Notes under the pieces: generated by a model
Database searches by the model: none
Seen by the model: only the letters and a program-made list of their open reading frames with translations
What the model was told of the DNA's origin: nothing
Source: Gorsachius magnificus
Taxonomy: Eukaryota; Chordata; Aves; Pelecaniformes; Ardeidae
Reading direction: 5' to 3'
DNA: 64,000 nucleotides
NCBI GenBank assembly: GCA_034008185.1
Contig: CM067084.1
Span: 6,591,385-6,655,384 of the forward strand
In this document: piece by piece, positions 50,755-64,000 of the stretch
How positions within the stretch are numbered: position 1 is the first letter of the stretch
Layout: each line of letters starts with the position of its first letter
Translations under genes and position numbers: made by a program

Positions 50755-53700
50755 CTAGAGAGGGAAAAAAAGATGCAGGATGTCATCTTGCTCAAGTGCC
50801 CTCTGCTGTAAAGAATAGCACGCATACTGCAGCGAAGCACACCTCTTAAGGCAGAAAACATTTTGGGGCTTCTCAGCTGCCACGCCGACGCAGATTTTTA
50901 GGAGCATTAGGTACCACCTCCTGCTTACCAACTGTAGGAACATCAAGAAAATTCCTCCAGTTTCTGCCTGACAGTTCAGGTAGTGATAGCGGGCCTGGTG
51001 GTGAACACCAAGTATTGCTCAACAAAACATTATGCAAAAACCTGGGGAGTCTTGTCACCATTTCACTTGCACGGTAGACGCAGTTAGTTGAGTCTGACTG
51101 AAGACCCAAGATACACCCCACCCCATGAAGCCGTTCCACACTAGGACAATTCGGGCATAATGCACCAGCTATCGCATGTCTCTACAGATACTCACTTCAT
51201 ACTCTTGTACTTCTCCCTTATCGACTGTTGCGTGTGCTGTGCTGCTTTGAGGTAGGTCTTGTGTAGGTCCATGAGGCAAGGCTTGATGTCTTCGAGGGTG
51301 TAGCCTGTTACTTTGCACAGGGATTCAGGCTGAGGGAAAAAGAAAGGAAGAGGGAGATTGGAATGTTTCTGTTTGCTTATGCTGATGACCCGCTGGTGTT
51401 TTTAGCTTCCTATTGAAACTCTTGTAGGCTGGCAGAGCCTCATTTTCTCAAGCACAAAGCAGTTTAATACTCACTGCTCAGATTTAGCAGTTTGTGTAGA
51501 GTTACAGTAATCCTGAAAACTATCATATTCTAGACAAGTATTCCTTGCCTCCAGCGCTTAGGCTTTCTTACCGCCCGCTTCCTCCTCACAAGGAAGCCAC
51601 TTACAGCTTTGAGGAGGATCATCAGAACAGAGCACATCAGTGGATGCCTCTTCCTTCCAAGAAAAGGTGCTGCCCTCCCCCACCATTTTTCAAATACCAT
51701 AGGGAGCAATCCCTAATTAACAGCCTAGGAGTGCGGCAGGGCAGCAATTCCTGCAGCCCAGGCCCCAGCACTCAGAATTGCTTATGAATATGCTAAAGGT
51801 GAATACAGGTGTGTGAAGGCTTGAGTTTTAGTGCTACATACCCAAGTTTGTCCAGTGATCGTATAGCCTGCTAGATGAAATGCTGCAGCAGCAATAACTG
51901 ACGGCAAGTATTTCAGGTAAGGATCAGCATCGATTAAACTCAGCTCCCCAAGGTACTGCAAGGGAAATGAGAGAAAGGGAATCATCTGCTTCTAAAAGGA
52001 AATAGAAGAGCATTTAACAGTTGCACTAGAACCCTAATTCAAGCCTCCAATCCTGCCATCAGTTGGAGGAACAGCTTTTACTAGTTTCTACTTACTTTCT
52101 CTTTTAGCATCTACTGTTAGCTACTGTTGCCAACCTGTGCTTTTTCAACACCTCATCTTATATTCAGAAGCCTCTGGATTTTTGAGCTCGTTGAGGGGAA
52201 AACCAAAACAAAAATCCTTTTTAGCCAAAGTGGGTGGGTAGGTCTGGCAGTTTTAGGTAAGAAAGAAGGAAACATCTAGCAGTGAAAAAACACCCCAATT
52301 AAAGTTCATCCGTCTCTGCCTGCTCAGAGTAAGCATGCACACTTGAGCCAGGCCAAGTGCCAGCCTATGACAGGAATGGATTATCTATCTCGGATGGAGT
52401 ACCTCAAACAGTAAATGGCAACAGGAGCGTTAAGTTTCCGGTGGTGCGGCACCACTTCTGCAGGAGCACATGGCATAACGTATGCACTCTCCAGAACTCT
52501 CCCAGAGAGACTACGCATTTAAAAATAGGAGAAGTCAGGGAATAGGAGAAGGCAGGGAAGCCCGGACCAAAGAATCCTTTAGCATGTCTTTTCTACTGGG
52601 ACTAGGAAACACAGTTTGTAAAGTGCATTAACAGTAACAGAACTCTCTAGTTACACGGGCCAAGCTAGTGATTCTTACTTACCATTGACAGGCTCTCCAC
52701 TTTAGCGTTTGTCTGCTGATGCAGGAAATACTGAGTGAGAAACTGGTTGATTGTTGGAGCTGCCAAGTCAAACGACAAAACCTTCAAAATTAAGTGCTCC
52801 ATCCTTAGAACCTGCTTCTTGGTATAGGTGTCATCTGTGATGTAGACAAACTCTGCCACTTCAGGAGGGTAGATCTCTTCAAACTTTCTGCCAGGAGAAA
52901 GAGTTATGAGCAAATAATTGAGTACTAGAAAACCAGACAACCAGCAACATTCAATGAAAGCCAGCATGCAAATTTAAATCCCAACCTGGGCACTGTTACC
53001 GAACATGTTTGCTGGACTTGGTTCAGTAGCTCTTGAATTGGCAGAATTTGAAATTACAGAGTTACAACCACCTGACATTTTAGCACTAAGCAATTTGGGC
53101 CTCAGAATTACTGAAATTCCAGAAGAACCCGCTAAACTAATAATTGGTGCAAGCAAAACTTTCCTTTAACGCGCCTTGTGCGCATACTCCCTCAAATACT
53201 GTGTGGAAGCCTTCTGCTGCTGCAGCTAGAAATAATCCTCACCTTAGGGCAATCTACAAATATAGCCTAGAACCTTGCTTGCAGAGTTTCATACAAACTG
53301 CTAAGCTTTTAGGTGGACAACTCCTAATTTTCCTTCTGTCGTGAAGCCCTCCTGAGTCAGTCTGGCTATAGGCAACAGAAACGCGACAGCCACAAGATTT
53401 CCACCTGTATGAGGCCAGCAGGTAGAATTCTAAATTAAGCAGTTTCACTTACGATGCAAGCAGCATAGCTGCAGTACCCACAAGCTGAAGTTTTCCTCTC
53501 AGAACAGACATTGAAGAAAGAAACCTATCAATGTAATTTACAGCTAAGTGCAGGGTTTCGTTCTGCAGTTTGTATTCTTCTCCAACTTCCACCAGCCAGT
53601 CCACAAGAATAGCCCGCATGTTGTTTGTGATATCAGGTTGCTTCTTCATGTAACCCATTTTAGGCTTGCATTTCACCTGTAGGTTTAGATGACAGATAAG

Positions 53701-55832
53701 ATTGAGTTTGGACTAAGTGCCGGTAGGGAAGCAACTGTTTAAGCTCCATTTACCACAGTTGAAACAGATCAGAAGTAAACAACGGTAAGTCTAGGATCAG
53801 TAAGTTATATTCCTGCAGTCTTGTTTTCCAGCTTCTGTGTGGTACGTGGCACAATCAACTTTATCGCAAGAAACGGGTCTTGTGTTCACAGCATCTTATT
53901 TCTCTGTTTCTAACAACCTTTACTTAGTCACTGTAGTAATAACTAGTGTTCAGACACATTTCTCAACCCCCAGTTTCTCCGCCCACAAGCTGTGTGCAAA
54001 CAAGAAGAGATGGCAGCTCACCTCCATTTCCCTAAGGTATGTATGGATATCGTTGATATAGTCTGGCACATTATTAACATTTGGTTTTTTCTCTTCTGTT
54101 TCCGAGGTTATCGAAATATCCATAATACTTGGAGAATCTAAGCAGAAAATAATAGCCATGTTAAAACAGGCACTGTCAGACCACTCCCTTGCAGCACAGG
54201 GAACTACCCTGTTCCGCAGCCTGCTGATGGTGGCTCTCCAGGACCCCTGAGCCTCTTGCCTCCTGGGCAGGCAGAGAGGGCAGACTCTCACTCAACTGGA
54301 CTGGGAGTTGAGGAGGCTCTAAGGAAGCCAAAACATTACTATGACAAGGAAGCTTCCCATTCCCCTTTTCTTCCTGCTAGGAATAAAGGGATGGAAAATT
54401 GTTTTGTAATTATGTAGTGCTCAGTGCATCCTATGTTATCTTGTTACATAGGTGTGAAACCCGTAAGCTTAGCTATTGCAGCTTAAACCAGGACTGGGGT
54501 ACCAGAGCTTTTTGTGGACTGCAAAAGCGGGCCATGAGGAAAGCAATCCTCAGATATTCACGCACGTGTTACAGAAGATGGATCCGACAGCTGCCGTGTC
54601 TTACGCACTGGGAAGACCTCAAAACACTTGCACCAGTACAGGGTATTAATTGGCAGAAAAGTCTGTTAAGTTTCAGGATCTGCCCAAGTAATGTCCCCTT
54701 CTAACTCCATAGCAGTAACAAAGGGTGAGGTTTTAAGGGCTGCTCTTATCAGTCATCTGGTTCCCCTCAATAGTTAAGGTCAGAAGCACAGAACTACCTA
54801 CAAAGAGCAGGGCATGGAAGCGTAGGGGCTCAAAGCGATTGATAGCTCAGCTAGATGGAAAAGCTGTTGTATCATAACAGCAGCCTCAAAGGAACCAAAT
54901 CGGTTTCAGCAACTGGAGAGGTATCTTCCAAGTCCCACCAACCCAGCCTACGGCCCGAACAGCTTCAGGATCTACAGTCATCCTCCTCCGCTTTGCTCTG
55001 GGAATCATAGAATGTTTTGGGTTGGAAGGGACCCCTAGAGGCCATCTAGTCCAACCCCCCTGCAGGGAGCAGGGACACCGCTAACCAGATCAGGCTGCTC
55101 AGAGCCCCGTCCAACCTGGCCTGGAATGTTCCCAGGGATGGGGCCTCCACCACCTCTCTGGGCAACCTGTTCAGTGTTTCACCACCCTCGTTGTAAAGAA
55201 TTTCCTCCTTATATCCAGTCTAAATCTACCCTGGTTTAGTTTAAAACCATTACCCCTTGTCCTGTCACAGCTGGCCCTACTAAAAAGATTGTCCCCATCT
55301 TTCCTATAGGCCCCCTTTAGGTACTGAAAGGCCGCAATCAGGTCTCCCCGCAGCCTTCTCTTCTCCAGGCTGAACAACCCCAACTCTTCCAGCCTGGCCT
55401 CATAGGAGAGGTGCTCCAGCCCTCGGATCATTTTAGTAGCCCTCCTCTGGACCCGCTCCAACAGTTCCATGTCCTTCTTGTGCTGAGGGCTCCAGAGCTG
55501 GACGCAGTACTCCTAGGCAACACCTGGGCTCGGCCCCTCCCCCCGTGATGCCTGGAGGAAGGGCCCGGGCCGGGGGGGGGGGGGCCCCGGGGGGGGGGCG
55601 GGGGTGTCACGTACCGAAGCTCAGCTCCATGGCGTTGCCCAGGGGCGCCAGGGGCCGCCGCTCCCCCAGGGCGCAGACGGCCGCACGCAGCCCCAGCGCC
55701 GCCACCGCCTCCTCCTTCTGGGCGGCCCGGCCGCTGACAGCCGCCGCTGACAGCTCCCGCCGCCCCAAGATGGCGCCTCCCCCCCGCCCCCCACCTCCGC
55801 ACCGCCCCGGGCCCGCCGCCCCCCCCCTCACC
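50703..55832 (-). CDS. CCNA2: Cyclin A2, 8 exons (5' end incomplete as written)
   Basis: Cyclin A2 activates CDK2 and CDK1 through S phase and G2/M. Minus-strand exons: 1 ending at 55832, 2 ending at 55615, then 54137-54022, 53676-53453, 52887-52683, 51955-51842, 51329-51196 and 50754-50703. Exons 3-8 plus the last base of exon 2 give a clean 282-codon frame including TAA. The N-terminal cyclin box shows the MRAIL hydrophobic patch ([20 protein letters not shown]) and SKFEEIYPP; the second fold has [20 protein letters not shown], and the end is [16 protein letters not shown]. Exon 1 has a destruction-box-like RVALGLL. No ATG exists between the promoter and exon 2 on this strand, and the PPWK...FTIHVD segment that human exon 2 codes is absent, so the 5' end seems to have lost sequence. 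A CR1 sits in intron 2. Confidence 0.95.
51196..51329 (-). CDS. CCNA2: CCNA2 exon 7
   Basis: Codes [20 protein letters not shown], then [20 protein letters not shown]. The donor is GTGAGT. Confidence 0.97.
51842..51955 (-). CDS. CCNA2: CCNA2 exon 6
   Basis: Codes [20 protein letters not shown], then [17 protein letters not shown]. The donor is GTATGT. Confidence 0.97.
52683..52887 (-). CDS. CCNA2: CCNA2 exon 5
   Basis: Codes [20 protein letters not shown], then [20 protein letters not shown] and [15 protein letters not shown]. The donor is GTAAGT. Confidence 0.97.
53453..53676 (-). CDS. CCNA2: CCNA2 exon 4
   Basis: Codes [20 protein letters not shown], the MRAIL helix, then [20 protein letters not shown]. 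This is the core of the first cyclin fold. Confidence 0.97.
54022..54137 (-). CDS. CCNA2: CCNA2 exon 3
   Basis: Codes [20 protein letters not shown], then [18 protein letters not shown]. The acceptor is CTGCTTAG and the donor GTGAGC. Confidence 0.95.
55003..55512 (-). mobile_element. CR1 LINE 3' fragment, minus orientation, in CCNA2 intron 2
   Basis: Begins with AATCATAGAATGTTTTGGGT (octamer tail reversed) and runs to CGCAGTACTCC, where similarity to the 41 kb copy stops. The sense frame 55470-55171 gives the same ORF2 end as that copy, with only one or two residue differences. It shares a one-base deletion with it in the CTGAACAGGTTGCCC segment, where the 22 kb copy has CTGGAACAGG. It lies about 100 bp from exon 2. 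Confidence 0.96.
55615..55756 (-). CDS. CCNA2: CCNA2 exon 2 (3' part certain, 5' limit unclear)
   Basis: Codes [20 protein letters not shown], then [13 protein letters not shown] and one base, before GTACGT. It aligns with human REDALAFNSAI...PLVPLDYPMDGSF. No acceptor with a pyrimidine tract is visible upstream, and about 40 codons of the family's exon 2 are missing. Confidence 0.75.
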
Positions 55833-56030
55833 TGCAGCGGGAGCCCAGGCCGCTGTTGGGCGCCCCGCAGCAGCCCCAGCGCCACGCGGGTGCCGGCAGC
55901 GGGCGGCGGCGCCGCTTCCGCCCGGGGGGGCCGGGGGGGCGCCGCCGGGGGAGCGGAGCAGGGCGGCCGGGGGAGGGGGGGCGCCGGGCGGGGATGGGCG
56001 CCACTCGTGCCGGCGGCCGCCGAGTCTCGC
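55832..56030 (-). CDS. CCNA2: CCNA2 exon 1 (start codon not found)
   Basis: The sense strand ends GGGCTCCCGCTGCAG before GTGAGG (last exon base 55832) and reads [20 protein letters not shown], which aligns with the human RTRAALAVLKSG region. Upstream sequence is open but Pro/Ala-rich and lacks ATG and the expected ENxNP-type motif. The 5' limit given is an estimate from the promoter position. Confidence 0.6.
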
Positions 56031-56050
56031 GCCGCGGCGCCGCTCTCGCC

Positions 56051-56084
56051 GTTCAAGTAGCCCGCGACTATTGAACCGGCCAAT
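56051..56084 (-). promoter_or_regulatory. CCNA2: CCNA2 cell-cycle promoter: CCAAT box, CDE and CHR
   Basis: On the minus strand the order is ATTGG (NF-Y CCAAT box, 56084-56080), TAGTCGCGGG (CDE, 56070-56061) and ACTTGAAC (CHR, 56058-56051). Spacing and sequence match the human cyclin A2 promoter as I remember it, with TCAATAGTCGCGGG, one variant base, then TACTTGAAC. This pair recruits the DREAM and B-MYB/MuvB complexes, which repress in G0/G1 and activate in S/G2. Transcription should start shortly downstream, below about 56040. Confidence 0.88.
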
Positions 56085-56341
56085 GAGAGCGCGCGGGGCC
56101 GCGGCGCGTCCGCCGCGCGTCACGCGGCCTAGGGGGGGGCGGCCGGGGGGGGGGGGGGGGCCCCCCTCCCCCCGGGCGGCCCCCCCCCCCCCCCCCCCTT
56201 CTTTTTCTTTTCCCCGCTTCGCTCGGGAGCCTCCGTACCCATGAGCCGGTCGCCCCGCTTCTGGTTTTAAATAAAAGCGAGCGAGAAGCAAAGCGGCGCC
56301 TGGAAAGGAGGAAGGCGGACACGGGAGGAGGCGGGAGGAAG

Positions 56342-56347
56342 TTTAAT
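56342..56347 (-). terminator. BBS7: Candidate BBS7 polyadenylation signal
   Basis: TTTAAT on the plus strand is ATTAAA in the sense direction, about 530 nt past the BBS7 stop and about 260 nt before the CCNA2 promoter box. I found no AATAAA on this strand between the two genes. Confidence 0.3.
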
Positions 56348-56874
56348 GCCATCCGCTTTTTAAACAAGGGTTAACCTTTAAGCTTTAAAGTAGCCGTCTT
56401 CTAAAATTCCAAGGGTTCTCCCCCTCTCGGGCGCCCCCCAGCTGCCCCAAGTCTGGCGAGGTCCTCCTGCCACAGTCACGGGTGGTTTAACACGTAAATT
56501 TCTTCCAAACCTGGTTAAGTCTCTTAAAACCAGTTTCTTTGTGTGTTCTTACAGCCAGGTAACAGACTAGCGCCCGGGGTCGTTAACAGTACCAAAAACA
56601 TTTTTGCAAGAAGGGTAATGGGTATTTACATGGAAGTTTTCTTTAGCTATGAAGAACATCGCGTACATAGAAACGCCGCGCACACTCAACGTCCAGGACA
56701 GCTTATACAAACTGAGGTTGACTGCTGTGTTCAGTACGATAATAAATATGAATAAAACCTAGCAGCTGGCAGGGCAACAAAAGAGTAAAAGTGTTTTTCT
56801 TAAAAAGTGTTTTAGACTTGATATTGAACTGCCTTGATTAAAAAAAAAAAAAAAATTCCTCTGCTTTTTCCTTG

Positions 56875-62535
<5,661 letters not shown>

Positions 62536-62559
62536 CTGCAGAAATAAAAGCAGAACCAC

Positions 62560-62581
62560 AAAAAAAAAAAAAAAAAAAAAA
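62560..62581. repeat. A22 tract (T22 in BBS7 sense)
   Basis: Uninterrupted A run on the plus strand. In the BBS7 transcript it is a U22 tract just upstream of the acceptor at 62535. Confidence 0.95.
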
Positions 62582-62961
62582 GTACAAAAGGGAAAAGATT
62601 AATTTACCACTATTTGGATAATTGTTGGGTATTCAAAATATATTAAAGAAAAACCGTAGTACTTCAGAATATTACTTAGAGTACTAGATTTACTCAATAG
62701 TGCCACTATAAATAAAGCAGATCAAGAATGTCTTAAAACAAGATGAAGTAGTGTCCAATGAAATGCTGCTGTACTAGATGAACAAAATATTAAGAAAATA
62801 AAACCTGCTAACTTACTTTCTGATCAGTTAAAATAAAGTCTGTAACTTGCCTCCAATTCTTCAGTGGCCCAGTGACTTTTTGTTTTAATTAAGGAAAAAA
62901 TACATTCTGTAGCAAAGAATAGATCAAAGGATTTAAAAAAGTAAACTCAATTTCAAAGTAC

Positions 62962-63381
62962 GTGTTCATCTCCTCATTTTTGGAAAAGTCAGAGGCCAGA
63001 TTTAAGTTCAAGTCTCAGAATACCCAACAAGCAGGATGTACAAGCACATTCAAGACGCAGTACGCGCTCTCTGCACCTCTGAGGAGGCCGCAACGCATCA
63101 ACCACTTTCCCACTGAGACCAGTTACACAGATGGCACTAAGAAGTCTGCCACTCACAGAATTGACAGCAACAGGAGCGTCCCACCTACAGCACCAACGCA
63201 GCCACAAAAGCAGGCAGAAGAGCTACTGAAACAGCTTTATACAAACAAAAAAGCCGACTGGAATTCAAGTACAGGTTTGCTTTATAACCTTGATTACGTC
63301 CCCTATTTTATAGGGTCTCAGAACTCTGAAAGCAGTTTGTGCAGGAAGACATCCACTTCAATGTTTTTAATAATAGGTTAG
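62962..63381 (+). CDS. Unassigned 139-codon reading frame in a BBS7 intron, opposite strand
   Basis: An open frame with a hydrophilic, Gln/Thr/Lys-rich product that I cannot assign. A TSYTDGTKKSA stretch faintly recalls the retroviral RNase H YTDGS motif, but no other pol landmarks follow. It may be a decayed mobile element or chance. Confidence 0.15.
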   Translation: MFISSFLEKSEARFKFKSQNTQQAGCTSTFKTQYALSAPLRRPQRINHFPTETSYTDGTKKSATHRIDSNRSVPPTAPTQPQKQAEELLKQLYTNKKADWNSSTGLLYNLDYVPYFIGSQNSESSLCRKTSTSMFLIIG

Positions 63382-63628
63382 TGAAGAGTTTTCTTCGGAA
63401 ATAAAATCATCAAGACTTAAAAGTCATGTTGTCTGCACGAGCATAGACAAAATGTGGAAACAGAATGAACTCCACATGGCAGGTGTAAATCACTGGAGAT
63501 CCTCGATGTATTGCAGGGAGGTGGCAGTAGAAGCTGTGCAGATCGAATCCATCACAGCAGGATCAAAATGCAAGAGCAACAGTGTTTTGATGACACTGTA
63601 CTATGATGACACACAACAGCAAGTTTAT

Positions 63629-64000
63629 TGTCCTGGTTTTGGCTGGGATAGAGTTAATTTTCTTCCTAGCAGCTGGCATAGTGCTGTTTTGGATTTAGTA
63701 CTAGAAGAATGTTGGTAACACACTGATGGTTTAGTTGTTGCTACGTAGTGCTTACACCACTCAAGGACTTCTCAGCTTTCCCTGCTCTGCCAGGGGCACA
63801 AGGAGCTGGGAGGGGGCACAGCCAGGACAGCTGACCCCAACTGGTGGAAGGGGTACTGCATACCGTATGATGTCATGCTCAGGGGGAGCTGGCCGGGGGA
63901 CAGCAATAGCTGCTTGGGACAGACTGGGCATCAGTCAGCAGATGGTGACCAATTGCACTGTATATCACTTGTTTTGTATATTCTGTATATTCTATTATTA
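63629..64000 (+). mobile_element. Endogenous retrovirus LTR, cut by the window edge
   Basis: Starts TGTCCTGGTTTTGGCTGGGA and follows the 14938-15492 LTR for about 210 bp through GACAGCTGACCCCAAC. It then carries about 36 bp absent from the first copy before similarity resumes near CATGCTCAG. The 3' end is outside the window, so it could be a solo LTR or the 5' LTR of a provirus. Same orientation as the first copy, antisense to BBS7. Confidence 0.85.

Larger units (their letters stand above)
55530..56330 (-). promoter_or_regulatory. CCNA2: CpG island over the CCNA2 5' end, with G/C homopolymers
   Basis: Very GC-rich, with runs such as G13 at 55572-55584, G10 at 55589-55598, G16 at 56145-56160 and C19 at 56180-56198. 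It includes exons 1 and 2, which look incomplete, and ends about 0.5 kb short of the BBS7 stop codon. Confidence 0.75.

Noticed and set aside
55607..56083. 158-codon minus-strand frame spanning CCNA2 exons 1 and 2
   Set aside because: It opens at TTG inside the CCAAT/CDE/CHR promoter and reads through intron 1. Only its exon-matching parts are real CCNA2.
55428..56291. 287-codon minus-strand frame
   Set aside because: Wrong frame for CCNA2; crosses homopolymers, promoter and CR1 sequence.

Overview
This 64 kb window is vertebrate nuclear DNA, almost certainly from a bird and probably from Neoaves. It has multi-exon genes with GT-AG introns, CpG-island promoters, CR1 LINE 3' fragments ending in the ATTCTATG octamer, and LTRs starting TGTCCTGGTTT, a type I associate with neoavian genomes (the clade is inference). 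The gene order ANXA5(-), SMIM43(-), EXOSC9(+), CCNA2(-), BBS7(-) is the conserved block known from human 4q27.

Layout. 1-8.6 kb: 5' end of ANXA5 on the minus strand (CpG-island promoter, start-codon exon, a long intron, second coding exon); the rest lies off the left edge. 8.6-29.8 kb: intergenic, with one solo LTR, one or two MIR remnants and a CR1 fragment. 29.8-30.5 kb: a CpG island holding SMIM43, a 55-residue membrane micropeptide that a normal ORF length cutoff hides. 31-39.5 kb: intergenic, with a long poly-C tract and an unassigned 104-codon frame. 39.95-47.3 kb: EXOSC9 on the plus strand, all 12 coding exons; intron 2 carries an antisense ERV remnant with a CR1 nested in it. 49.5-56.1 kb: CCNA2 on the minus strand, tail to tail with EXOSC9, with a conserved CCAAT/CDE/CHR cell-cycle promoter and a CR1 in intron 2. 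56.9-62.5 kb and beyond: the last six coding exons of BBS7 on the minus strand. A second LTR of the 14.9 kb family runs off the right edge.

The genes are housekeeping or developmental and do not form a pathway: annexin A5 (calcium-dependent phospholipid binding), SMIM43 (glucose-uptake micropeptide), EXOSC9 (RNA exosome core), cyclin A2 (S/G2/M cyclin) and BBS7 (BBSome, ciliary trafficking).

Main points for follow-up: (1) the SMIM43 ORF with a poly-leucine core; (2) EXOSC9 exon 1 is 26 nt shorter than the family needs, which breaks the frame; (3) the CCNA2 5' end has no ATG and lacks expected N-terminal sequence, in a tract full of G/C homopolymers; (4) a BBS7 exon lies between complementary T22 and A23 tracts; (5) a near-identical inverted CR1 pair flanks most of EXOSC9 and CCNA2. 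Points 2 and 3 most likely mark consensus or assembly dropout in GC-rich first exons. I found no novel multi-gene system.
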